The notes beneath the pieces were generated by a model. The model was not told the origin of the DNA. It did not search any database and worked only from the letters and a program-made list of their open reading frames with translations. The position numbers were made by a program, and so were the translations under genes. A DNA stretch of 64,000 nt from Sabellastarte sp. h YS-2021 (lineage: Eukaryota > Annelida > Polychaeta > Sabellida > Sabellidae): the NCBI GenBank assembly GCA_964017235.1, contig OZ024931.1:142168033-142232032 (forward strand), read 5' to 3'. Below, in pieces: positions 1-12,241 of the stretch; position 1 is the first letter of the stretch, and each line of letters opens with the position of its first letter.

Positions 1-416
1 CAACATTTGCTACTCATTTGGGCTGATTTACATCTTTTTTCGACCATTTTAACAGCCCTATTTGGGTTATATAATTTCTGTTCAGAGATGTAATGTTCCA
101 AATGTGCCCAAAATGTCCTCTTTTATTGTCAAAACATGAATGAAATTAATTTTTGGCTTCAGATTTGATACATTATGATATAATTGACATTACCTCCATG
201 AGGGGGGGCCAGACCAGCCCCACACCCCGGAAACTGAAATTCCTAATATGGCTCTTGAGTGGTTCAGACCAATGCAATTTTATTCTCTGATATAAACTGA
301 GTTTTCTGTGAAAATTTGAGACAGATACAACAACTTTAAGGGGTGGTTTGGGCTGATTTGCCATTTAGTGGTACCCTCGCTACATGCACTCCCAAGACAT
401 GTATTTTGAGCTTCTT

Positions 417-438
417 GTGTATTTCTTAAGGAATACAC
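417..438. repeat. 22-base near-palindrome centred on CTTAAG, in every monomer
   Basis: The arms GTGTATT (417-423) and AATACAC (432-438) pair perfectly around a CTTAAG core (425-430), with one T/G mismatch at 424/431. Nearly every monomer keeps it. The variant monomers at 12923, 14964, 19724 and 21764 change the core C to A. It could extrude as a cruciform or bind a dimeric protein. No function is shown. Confidence 0.7.
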
Positions 439-512
439 TACTCAATTCTCTCTTAGTGGCTCCCACACTCGCAAAAAATATGGTTTATAGCCTTACATCT
501 GCCTTATTGGGC

Positions 513-530
513 AAGATATGAGTATATCTT
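513..530. repeat. Short hairpin AAGATAT/ATATCTT, in every monomer
   Basis: A perfect 7-bp inverted repeat (513-519 with 524-530) around a 4-base GAGT loop. It lies 8 bases before a second, GC-rich hairpin. Both recur once per 680 bp throughout the array. Confidence 0.65.
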
Positions 531-538
531 AATGCACC

Positions 539-569
539 CCCCAGCAGGTGTATTACAGGCCTGCTGGGG
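539..569. repeat. GC-rich hairpin CCCCAGCAGG/CCTGCTGGGG, in every monomer
   Basis: A perfect 10-bp inverted repeat (539-548 with 560-569) with an 11-base loop in an otherwise AT-rich unit. Most nearby substitutions I noticed fall in the loop (for example ACAGG to ACGGG in the 16.2-23 kb block, GTGTATT to GTTTATT or GTATATT). Length changes fall in the C run next to the stem. One stem change was noticed, C to T at 42035, and it still allows a G-T/U wobble. It is the strongest secondary-structure candidate in the monomer. Confidence 0.75.
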
Positions 570-680
570 TCCAAATACCACACCAGTAGTCACTGCTATA
601 TCAGATGTAATTCTAAAACCTGTGCAGTTAGATTTTGCTAGTGACAGACTATATTCTGACCAAATTTCAGGATTATAGAC

Positions 681-3600
681 CAACATTTGCTACTCATTTG
701 GGCTGATTTTCATTTTTTTTCGACCATTTTAACAGCCCTATTTGGGTTATATAATTTCTGTTCAGAGATGTAATGTTCCAAATGTGCCCAAAATGTCCTC
801 TTTTATTGTCAAAACATGAATGAAATTAATTTTTGGCTTCAGATTTGATACATTATGATATAATTGACATTACCTCCATGACGGGGGACCAGACCAGCCC
901 CACACCCCGGAAACTGAAATTCCTAATATGGCTCTTGAGTGGTTCAGACCAATGCAATTTTATTCTCTGATATAAACTGAGTTTTCTGTGAAAATTTGAG
1001 ACAGATACAACAACTTTAAGGGGTGGTTTGGGCTGATTTGCCATTTAGTGGTACCCTCGCTACATGCACTCCCAAGACATGTATTTTGAGCTTCTTGTGT
1101 ATTTCTTAAGGAATACACTACTCAATTCTCTCTTAGTGGCTCCCACATTCGCAAAAGATATGGTTTATAGCCTTACATCTGCCTTATTGGGCAAGATATG
1201 AGTATATCTTAATGCACCCCCCAGCAGGTGTATTACAGGCCTGCTGGGGTCCAAATACCACACCAGTAGTCACTGCTATATCAGATGTAATTCTAAAACC
1301 TGTGCAGTCAGATTTAGCTAGTGACAGACTATATTCTGACCAAATTTCAGGATTATAGACCAACATTTGCTACTCATTTGGGCTGATTTACATCTTTTTT
1401 CGACCATTTTAACAGCCCTATTTGGGTTATATAATTTCTGTTCAGAGATGTAATGTTCCAAATGTGCCCAAAATGTCCTCTTTTATTGTCAAAACATGAA
1501 TGTAATTAATTTTTGGCTTCAGATTTGATACATTATGATATAATTGACATTACCTCCATGAGGGGGGGCCAGACCAGCCCCACACCCCGGAAACTGAAAT
1601 TCCTAATATGGCTCTTGAGTGGTTCAGACCAATGCAATTTTATTCTCTGATATAAACTGAGTTTTCTGTGAAAATTTGAGACAGATACAACAACTTTAAG
1701 GGGTGGTTTGGGCTGATTTGCCATTTAGTGGTACCCTCGCTACATGCACTCCCAAGACATGTATTTTGAGCTTCTTGTGTATTTCTTAAGGAATACACTA
1801 CTCAATTCTCTCTTAGTGGCTCCCACACTCGCAAAAAATATGGTTTATAGCCTTACATCTGCCTTATTGGGCAAGATATGAGTATATCTTAATGCACCCC
1901 CCAGCAGGTGTATTACAGGCCTGCTGGGGTCCAAATACCACACCAGTAGTCACTGCTATATCAGATGTAATTCTAAAACCTGTGCAGTCAGATTTAGCTA
2001 GTGACAGACTATATTCTGACCAAATTTCAGGATTATAGACCAACATTTGCTACTCATTTGGGCTGATTTTCATCTTTTTTCGACCATTTTAACAGCCCTA
2101 TTTGGGTTATATAATTTCTGTTCAGAGATGTAATGTTCCAAATGTGCCCAAAATGTCCTCTTTTATTGTCAAAACATGAACGAAATTAATTTTTGGCTTC
2201 AGATTTGATACATTATGATATAATTGACATTACCTCCATGAGGGGGGGGCCAGACCAGCCCCACACCCCGGAAACTGAAATTCCTAATATGGCTCTTGAG
2301 TGGTTCAGACCAATGCAATTTTATTCTCTGATATAAACTGAGTTTTCTGTGAAAATTTGAGACAGATACAACAACTTTAAGGGGTGGTTTGGGCTGATTT
2401 GCCATTTAGTGGTACCCTCGCTACATGCACTCCCAAGAGATGTATTTTGAGCTTCTTGTGTATTTCTTAAGGAATACACTACTCAATTCTCTCTTAGTGG
2501 CTCCCACATTCGCAAAAAATATGGTTTATAGCCTTACATCTGCCTTATTGGGCAAGATATGAGTATATCTTAATGCACCCCCCAGCAGGTGTATTACAGG
2601 CCTGCTGGGGTCCAAATACCACACCAGTAGTCACTGCTATATCAGATGTAATTCTAAAACCTGTGCAGTCAGATTTAGCTAGTGACAGACTATATTCTGA
2701 CCAAATTTCAGGATTATAGACCAACATTTGCTACTCATTTGGGCTGATTTACATCTTTTTTCGACCATTTTAACAGCCCTATTTGGGTTATATAATTTCT
2801 GTTCAGAGATGTAATGTTCCAAATGTGCCCAAAATGTCCTCTTTTATTGTCAAAACATGAATGAAATTAATTTTTGGCTTCAGATTTGATACATTATGAT
2901 ATAATTGACATTACCTCCATGAGGGGGGGCCAGACCAGCCCCACACCCCGGAAACTGAAATTCCTAATATGGCTCTTGAGTGGTTCAGACCAATGCAATT
3001 TTATTCTCTGATATAAACTGAGTTTTCTGTGAAAATTTGAGACAGATACAACAACTTTAAGGGGTGGTTTGGGCTGATTTGCCATTTAGTGGTACCCTCG
3101 CTACATGCACTCCCAAGACATGTATTTTGAGCTTCTTGTGTATTTCTTAAGGAATACACTACTCAATTCTCTCTTAGTGGCTCCCACACTCGCAAAAAAA
3201 TATGGTTTATAGCCTTACATCTGCCTTATTGGGCAAGATATGAGTATATCTTAATGCACCCCCCAGCAGGTGTATTACAGGCCTGCTGGGGTCCAAATAC
3301 CACACCAGTAGTCACTGCTATATCAGATGTAATTCTAAAACCTGTGCAGTCAGATTTAGCTAGTGACAGACTATATTCTGACCAAATTTCAGGATTATAG
3401 ACCAACATTTGCTACTCATTTGGGTTGATTTTCATCTTTTTTCGACCATTTTAACAGCCCTATTTGGGTTATATAATTTCTGTTCAGAGATGTAATGTTC
3501 CAAATGTGCCCAAAATGTCCTCTTTTATTGTCAAAACATGAATGAAATTAATTTTTGGCTTCAGATTTGATACATTATGATATAATTGACATTACCTCCA

Positions 3601-6121
3601 TGAGGGGGGGCCAGACCAGCCCCACACCCCGGAAACTGAAATTCCTAATATGGCTCTTGAGTGGTTCAGACCAATGCAATTTTATTCTCTGATATAAACT
3701 GAGTTTTCTGTGAAAATTTGAGACAGATACAACAACTTTAAGGGGTGGTTTGGGCTGATTTGCCATTTAGTGGTACCCTCGCTACATGCACTCCCAAGAC
3801 ATGTATTTTGAGCTTCTTGTGTATTTCTTAAGGAATACACTACTCAATTCTCTCTTAGTGGCTCCCACATTCGCAAAAAATATGGTTTATAGCCTTACAT
3901 CTGCCTTATTGGGCAAGATATGAGTATATCTTAATGCACCCCCCAGCAGGTGTATTACAGGCCTGCTGGGGTCCAAATACCACACCAGTAGTCACTGCTA
4001 TATCAGATGTAATTCTAAAACCTGTGCAGTCAGATTTAGCTAGTGACAGACTATATTCTGACCAAATTTCAGGATTATAGACCAACATTTGCTACTCATT
4101 TGGGCTGATTTACATCTTTTTTCGACCATTTTAACAGCCCTATTTGGGTTATATAATTTCTGTTCAGAGATGTAATGTTCCAAATGTGCCCAAAATGTCC
4201 TCTTTTATTGTCAAAACATGAATGTAATTAATTTTTGGCTTCAGATTTGATACATTATGATATAATTGACATTACCTCCATGAGGGGGGGCCAGACCAGC
4301 CCCACACCCCGGAAACTGAAATTCCTAATATGGCTCTTGAGTGGTTCAGACCAATGCAATTTTATTCTCTGATATAAACTGAGTTTTCTGTGAAAATTTG
4401 AGACAGATACAACAACTTTAAGGGGTGGTTTGGGCTGATTTGCCATTTAGTGGTACCCTCGCTACATGCACTCCCAAGACATGTATTTTGAGCTTCTTGT
4501 GTATTTCTTAAGGAATACACTACTCAATTCTCTCTTAGTGGCTCCCACACTCGCAAAAAATATGGTTTATAGCCTTACATCTGCCTTATTGGGCAAGATA
4601 TGAGTATATCTTAATGCACCCCCCAGCAGGTGTATTACAGGCCTGCTGGGGTCCAAATACCACACCAGTAGTCACTGCTATATCAGATGTAATTCTAAAA
4701 CCTGTGCAGTCAGATTTAGCTAGTGACAGACTATATTCTGACCAAATTTCAGGATTATAGACCAACATTTGCTACTCATTTGGGCTGATTTACATCTTTT
4801 TTCGACCATTTTAACAGCCCTATTTGGGTTATATAATTTCTGTTCAGAGATGTAATGTTCCAAATGTGCCCAAAATGTCCTCTTTTATTGTCAAAACATG
4901 AATGAAATTAATTTTTGGCTTCAGATTTGATACATTATGATATAATTGACATTACCTCCATGAGGGGGGGCCAGACCAGCCCCACACCCCGGAAACTGAA
5001 ATTCCTAATATGGCTCTTGAGTGGTTCAGACCAATGCAATTTTATTCTCTGATATAAACTGAGTTTTCTGTGAAAATTTCAGACAGATACAACAACTTTA
5101 AGGGGTGGTTTGGGCTGATTTGCCATTTAGTGGTACCCTCGCTACATGCACTCCCAAGACATGTATTTTGAGCTTCTTGTGTATTTCTTAAGGAATACAC
5201 TACTCAATTCTCTCTTAGTGGCTCCCACACTCGCAAAAAATATGGTTTATAGCCTTACATCTGCCTTATTGGGCAAGATATGAGTATATCTTAATGCACC
5301 CCCCAGCAGGTGTATTACAGGCCTGCTGGGGTCCAAATACCACACCAGTAGTCACTGCTATATCAGATGTAATTCTAAAACCTGTGCAGTCAGATTTAGC
5401 TAGTGACAGACTATATTCTGACCAAATTTCAGGATTATAGACCAACATTTGCTACTCATTTGGGCTGATTTTCATCTTTTTTCGACCATTTTAACAGCCC
5501 TATTTGGGTTATATAATTTCTGTTCAGAGATGTAATGTTCCAAATGTGCCCAAAATGTCCTCTTTTATTGTCAAAACATGAATGAAATTAATTTTTGGCT
5601 TCAGATTTGATACATTATGATATAATTGACATTACCTCCATGAGGGGGGGCAGACCAGCCCCACACCCCGGAAACTGAAATTCCTAATATGGCTCTTGAG
5701 TGGTTCAGACCAATGCAATTTTATTCTCTGATATAAACTGAGTTTTCTGTGAAAATTTGAGACAGATACAACAACTTTAAGGGGTGGTTTGGGCTGATTT
5801 GCCATTTAGTGGTACCCTCGCTACATGCACTCCCAAGACATGTATTTTGAGCTTCTTGTGTATTTCTTAAGGAATACACTACTCAATTCTCTCTTAGTGG
5901 CTCCCACATTCGCAAAAAATATGGTTTATAGCCTTACATCTGCCTTATTGGGCAAGATATGAGTATATCTTAATGCACCCCCCAGCAGGTGTATTACAGG
6001 CCTGCTGGGGTCCAAATACCACACCAGTAGTCACTGCTATATCAGATGTAATTCTAAAACCTGTGCAGTCAGATTTAGCTAGTGACAGACTATATTCTGA
6101 CCAAATTTCAGGATTATAGAC
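681..6121 (+). repeat. 8-monomer higher-order repeat, copy 1
   Basis: Eight monomers starting at 681, 1361, 2041, 2722, 3403, 4083, 4763 and 5443. The ordered diagnostic states are: GACGGGGGACC with AAAAGATA (first), GAATGTAATT (second), GAACGAAATT (third), a longer A run after CACTCGC (fourth), GGGTTGATTTT (fifth), GAATGTAATT (sixth), TTTCAGACAG (seventh) and loss of one C after the G run (eighth). The same order recurs 5440-5441 bp later. Confidence 0.9.
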
Positions 6122-9100
6122 CAACATTTGCTACTCATTTGGGCTGATTTTCATCTTTTTTCGACCATTTTAACAGCCCTATTTGGGTTATATAATTTCT
6201 GTTCAGAGATGTAATGTTCCAAATGTGCCCAAAATGTCCTCTTTTATTGTCAAAACATGAATGAAATTAATTTTTGGCTTCAGATTTGATACATTATGAT
6301 ATAATTGACATTACCTCCATGACGGGGGACCAGACCAGCCCCACACCCCGGAAACTGAAATTCCTAATATGGCTCTTGAGTGGTTCAGACCAATGCAATT
6401 TTATTCTCTGATATAAACTGAGTTTTCTGTGAAAATTTGAGACAGATACAACAACTTTAAGGGGTGGTTTGGGCTGATTTGCCATTTAGTGGTACCCTCG
6501 CTACATGCACTCCCAAGACATGTATTTTGAGCTTCTTGTGTATTTCTTAAGGAATACACTACTCAATTCTCTCTTAGTGGCTCCCACATTCGCAAAAGAT
6601 ATGGTTTATAGCCTTACATCTGCCTTATTGGGCAAGATATGAGTATATCTTAATGCACCCCCCAGCAGGTGTATTACAGGCCTGCTGGGGTCCAAATACC
6701 ACACCAGTAGTCACTGCTATATCAGATGTAATTCTAAAACCTGTGCAGTCAGATTTAGCTAGTGACAGACTATATTCTGACCAAATTTCAGGATTATAGA
6801 CCAACATTTGCTACTCATTTGGGCTGATTTACATCTTTTTTCGACCATTTTAACAGCCCTATTTGGGTTATATAATTTCTGTTCAGAGATGTAATGTTCC
6901 AAATGTGCCCAAAATGTCCTCTTTTATTGTCAAAACATGAATGTAATTAATTTTTGGCTTCAGATTTGATACATTATGATATAATTGACATTACCTCCAT
7001 GAGGGGGGGCCAGACCAGCCCCACACCCCGGAAACTGAAATTCCTAATATGGCTCTTGAGTGGTTCAGACCAATGCAATTTTATTCTCTGATATAAACTG
7101 AGTTTTCTGTGAAAATTTGAGACAGATACAACAACTTTAAGGGGTGGTTTGGGCTGATTTGCCATTTAGTGGTACCCTCGCTACATGCACTCCCAAGACA
7201 TGTATTTTGAGCTTCTTGTGTATTTCTTAAGGAATACACTACTCAATTCTCTCTTAGTGGCTCCCACACTCGCAAAAAATATGGTTTATAGCCTTACATC
7301 TGCCTTATTGGGCAAGATATGAGTATATCTTAATGCACCCCCCAGCAGGTGTATTACAGGCCTGCTGGGGTCCAAATACCACACCAGTAGTCACTGCTAT
7401 ATCAGATGTAATTCTAAAACCTGTGCAGTCAGATTTAGCTAGTGACAGACTATATTCTGACCAAATTTCAGGATTATAGACCAACATTTGCTACTCATTT
7501 GGGCTGATTTTCATCTTTTTTCGACCATTTTAACAGCCCTATTTGGGTTATATAATTTCTGTTCAGAGATGTAATGTTCCAAATGTGCCCAAAATGTCCT
7601 CTTTTATTGTCAAAACATGAACGAAATTAATTTTTGGCTTCAGATTTGATACATTATGATATAATTGACATTACCTCCATGAGGGGGGGCCAGACCAGCC
7701 CCACACCCCGGAAACTGAAATTCCTAATATGGCTCTTGAGTGGTTCAGACCAATGCAATTTTATTCTCTGATATAAACTGAGTTTTCTGTGAAAATTTGA
7801 GACAGATACAACAACTTTAAGGGGTGGTTTGGGCTGATTTGCCATTTAGTGGTACCCTCGCTACATGCACTCCCAAGACATGTATTTTGAGCTTCTTGTG
7901 TATTTCTTAAGGAATACACTACTCAATTCTCTCTTAGTGGCTCCCACATTCGCAAAAAATATGGTTTATAGCCTTACATCTGCCTTATTGGGCAAGATAT
8001 GAGTATATCTTAATGCACCCCCCAGCAGGTGTATTACAGGCCTGCTGGGGTCCAAATACCACACCAGTAGTCACTGCTATATCAGATGTAATTCTAAAAC
8101 CTGTGCAGTCAGATTTAGCTAGTGACAGACTATATTCTGACCAAATTTCAGGATTATAGACCAACATTTGCTACTCATTTGGGCTGATTTACATCTTTTT
8201 TCGACCATTTTAACAGCCCTATTTGGGTTATATAATTTCTGTTCAGAGATGTAATGTTCCAAATGTGCCCAAAATGTCCTCTTTTATTGTCAAAACATGA
8301 ATGAAATTAATTTTTGGCTTCAGATTTGATACATTATGATATAATTGACATTACCTCCATGAGGGGGGGCCAGACCAGCCCCACACCCCGGAAACTGAAA
8401 TTCCTAATATGGCTCTTGAGTGGTTCAGACCAATGCAATTTTATTCTCTGATATAAACTGAGTTTTCTGTGAAAATTTGAGACAGATACAACAACTTTAA
8501 GGGGTGGTTTGGGCTGATTTGCCATTTAGTGGTACCCTCGCTACATGCACTCCCAAGACATGTATTTTGAGCTTCTTGTGTATTTCTTAAGGAATACACT
8601 ACTCAATTCTCTCTTAGTGGCTCCCACACTCGCAAAAAAATATGGTTTATAGCCTTACATCTGCCTTATTGGGCAAGATATGAGTATATCTTAATGCACC
8701 CCCCAGCAGGTGTATTACAGGCCTGCTGGGGTCCAAATACCACACCAGTAGTCACTGCTATATCAGATGTAATTCTAAAACCTGTGCAGTCAGATTTAGC
8801 TAGTGACAGACTATATTCTGACCAAATTTCAGGATTATAGACCAACATTTGCTACTCATTTGGGTTGATTTTCATCTTTTTTCGACCATTTTAACAGCCC
8901 TATTTGGGTTATATAATTTCTGTTCAGAGATGTAATGTTCCAAATGTGCCCAAAATGTCCTCTTTTATTGTCAAAACATGAATGAAATTAATTTTTGGCT
9001 TCAGATTTGATACATTATGATATAATTGACATTACCTCCATGAGGGGGGGCCAGACCAGCCCCACACCCCGGAAACTGAAATTCCTAATATGGCTCTTGA

Positions 9101-11561
9101 GTGGTTCAGACCAATGCAATTTTATTCTCTGATATAAACTGAGTTTTCTGTGAAAATTTGAGACAGATACAACAACTTTAAGGGGTGGTTTGGGCTGATT
9201 TGCCATTTAGTGGTACCCTCGCTACATGCACTCCCAAGACATGTATTTTGAGCTTCTTGTGTATTTCTTAAGGAATACACTACTCAATTCTCTCTTAGTG
9301 GCTCCCACATTCGCAAAAAATATGGTTTATAGCCTTACATCTGCCTTATTGGGCAAGATATGAGTATATCTTAATGCACCCCCCAGCAGGTGTATTACAG
9401 GCCTGCTGGGGTCCAAATACCACACCAGTAGTCACTGCTATATCAGATGTAATTCTAAAACCTGTGCAGTCAGATTTAGCTAGTGACAGACTATATTCTG
9501 ACCAAATTTCAGGATTATAGACCAACATTTGCTACTCATTTGGGCTGATTTACATCTTTTTTCGACCATTTTAACAGCCCTATTTGGGTTATATAATTTC
9601 TGTTCAGAGATGTAATGTTCCAAATGTGCCCAAAATGTCCTCTTTTATTGTCAAAACATGAATGTAATTAATTTTTGGCTTCAGATTTGATACATTATGA
9701 TATAATTGACATTACCTCCATGAGGGGGGGCCAGACCAGCCCCACACCCCGGAAACTGAAATTCCTAATATGGCTCTTGAGTGGTTCAGACCAATGCAAT
9801 TTTATTCTCTGATATAAACTGAGTTTTCTGTGAAAATTTGAGACAGATACAACAACTTTAAGGGGTGGTTTGGGCTGATTTGCCATTTAGTGGTACCCTC
9901 GCTACATGCACTCCCAAGACATGTATTTTGAGCTTCTTGTGTATTTCTTAAGGAATACACTACTCAATTCTCTCTTAGTGGCTCCCACACTCGCAAAAAA
10001 TATGGTTTATAGCCTTACATCTGCCTTATTGGGCAAGATATGAGTATATCTTAATGCACCCCCCAGCAGGTGTATTACAGGCCTGCTGGGGTCCAAATAC
10101 CACACCAGTAGTCACTGCTATATCAGATGTAATTCTAAAACCTGTGCAGTCAGATTTAGCTAGTGACAGACTATATTCTGACCAAATTTCAGGATTATAG
10201 ACCAACATTTGCTACTCATTTGGGCTGATTTACATCTTTTTTCGACCATTTTAACAGCCCTATTTGGGTTATATAATTTCTGTTCAGAGATGTAATGTTC
10301 CAAATGTGCCCAAAATGTCCTCTTTTATTGTCAAAACATGAATGAAATTAATTTTTGGCTTCAGATTTGATACATTATGATATAATTGACATTACCTCCA
10401 TGAGGGGGGGCCAGACCAGCCCCACACCCCGGAAACTGAAATTCCTAATATGGCTCTTGAGTGGTTCAGACCAATGCAATTTTATTCTCTGATATAAACT
10501 GAGTTTTCTGTGAAAATTTCAGACAGATACAACAACTTTAAGGGGTGGTTTGGGCTGATTTGCCATTTAGTGGTACCCTCGCTACATGCACTCCCAAGAC
10601 ATGTATTTTGAGCTTCTTGTGTATTTCTTAAGGAATACACTACTCAATTCTCTCTTAGTGGCTCCCACACTCGCAAAAAATATGGTTTATAGCCTTACAT
10701 CTGCCTTATTGGGCAAGATATGAGTATATCTTAATGCACCCCCCAGCAGGTGTATTACAGGCCTGCTGGGGTCAAAATACCACACCAGTAGTCACTGCTA
10801 TATCAGATGTAATTCTAAAACCTGTGCAGTCAGATTTAGCTAGTGACAGACTATATTCTGACCAAATTTCAGGATTATAGACCAACATTTGCTACTCATT
10901 TGGGCTGATTTTCATCTTTTTTCGACCATTTTAACAGCCCTATTTGGGTTATATAATTTCTGTTCAGAGATGTAATGTTCCAAATGTGCCCAAAATGTCC
11001 TCTTTTATTGTCAAAACATGAATGAAATTAATTTTTGGCTTCAGATTTGATACATTATGATATAATTGACATTACCTCCATGAGGGGGGGCAGACCAGCC
11101 CCACACCCCGGAAACTGAAATTCCTAATATGGCTCTTGAGTGGTTCAGACCAATGCAATTTTATTCTCTGATATAAACTGAGTTTTCTGTGAAAATTTGA
11201 GACAGATACAACAACTTTAAGGGGTGGTTTGGGCTGATTTGCCATTTAGTGGTACCCTCGCTACATGCACTCCCAAGACATGTATTTTGAGCTTCTTGTG
11301 TATTTCTTAAGGAATACACTACTCAATTCTCTCTTAGTGGCTCCCACATTCGCAAAAAATATGGTTTATAGCCTTACATCTGCCTTATTGGGCAAGATAT
11401 GAGTATATCTTAATGCACCCCCCAGCAGGTGTATTACAGGCCTGCTGGGGTCCAAATACCACACCAGTAGTCACTGCTATATCAGATGTAATTCTAAAAC
11501 CTGTGCAGTCAGATTTAGCTAGTGACAGACTATATTCTGACCAAATTTCAGGATTATAGAC
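6122..11561 (+). repeat. 8-monomer higher-order repeat, copy 2
   Basis: Repeats the ordered diagnostic states of the preceding eight monomers, for example GACGGGGGACC at about 6322, GAACGAAATT at about 7620, GGGTTGATTTT at about 8864, TTTCAGACAG at about 10519 and the lost C at about 11090. Differences from copy 1 are few: the third monomer has seven Gs rather than eight, and AAAATACC replaces CAAATACC at about 10774. Confidence 0.9.
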
Positions 11562-12241
11562 CAACATTTGCTACTCATTTGGGCTGATTTTCATCTTTTT
11601 TCGACCATTTTAACAGCCCTATTTGGGTTATATAATTTCTGTTCAGAGATGTAATGTTCCAAATGTGCCCAAAATGTCCTCTTTTATTGTCAAAACATGA
11701 ATGAAATTAATTTTTGGCTTCAGATTTGATACATTATGATATAATTGACATTACCTCCATGACGGGGGACCAGACCAGCCCCACACCCCGGAAACTGAAA
11801 TTCCTAATATGGCTCTTGAGTGGTTCAGACCAATGCAATTTTATTCTCTGATATAAACTGAGTTTTCTGTGAAAATTTGAGACAGATACAACAACTTTAA
11901 GGGGTGGTTTGGGCTGATTTGCCATTTAGTGGTACCCTCGCTACATGCACTCCCAAGACATGTATTTTGAGCTTCTTGTGTATTTCTTAAGGAATACACT
12001 ACTCAATTCTCTCTTAGTGGCTCCCACATTCGCAAAAAATATGGTTTATAGCCTTACATCTGCCTTATTGGGCAAGATATGAGTATATCTTAATGCACCC
12101 CCCAGCAGGTGTATTACAGGCCTGCTGGGGTCCAAATACCACACCAGTAGTCACTGCTATATCAGATGTAATTCTAAAACCTGTGCAGTCAGATTTAGCT
12201 AGTGACAGACTATATTCTGACCAAATTTCAGGATTATAGAC
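11562..12241 (+). repeat. First monomer of a truncated third 8-mer HOR copy
   Basis: Carries the GACGGGGGACC variant that opens both preceding 8-monomer units, but has AAAAAATA instead of AAAAGATA. The next monomer belongs to a different, 3-monomer family, so the 8-mer period ends here. Confidence 0.7.

Larger units (their letters stand above)
1..680 (+). repeat. Representative satellite monomer with two related halves
   Basis: The first full unit serves as reference. It has two halves, each centred on the motif TTTGGGCTGATTT (about 17-29 and 347-359). The spacing between the motifs is 330 bp, then 350 bp to the next unit. An ungapped 56-base comparison of the sequence leading into and including the two motifs gives 37 matches by hand, suggesting an ancient duplication of a ~340-bp unit. 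Other landmarks are a seven-G run after CCTCCATGA (203-209), a 22-base near-palindrome at 417-438 and two hairpins at 513-530 and 539-569. This copy has private changes at about 629-636, near the end of the unit. 680 is close to four times and 340 close to twice a ~170-bp nucleosome repeat. That link is inference only. Confidence 0.9.

Noticed and set aside
200..222. G-quadruplex
   Set aside because: There is only one long G run per monomer on this strand here, so an intramolecular four-tract quadruplex is not supported.
173..364. 63-codon minus-strand ORF present in most monomers
   Set aside because: Its repetition follows from satellite homogenisation. One-base changes in the G run shift the frame in several copies (for example near 2242, 33530 and 38970) and other copies lose it, without signs of coding constraint. 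No known domain is visible.
504..686. 60-codon minus-strand ORF present in most monomers
   Set aside because: Overlaps the GC-rich hairpin. It is broken by a seven-C run in copies near 25700, 27061, 28422 and 32504 and by a stop in the copy at 10203-10882. No start context or family similarity was recognised.
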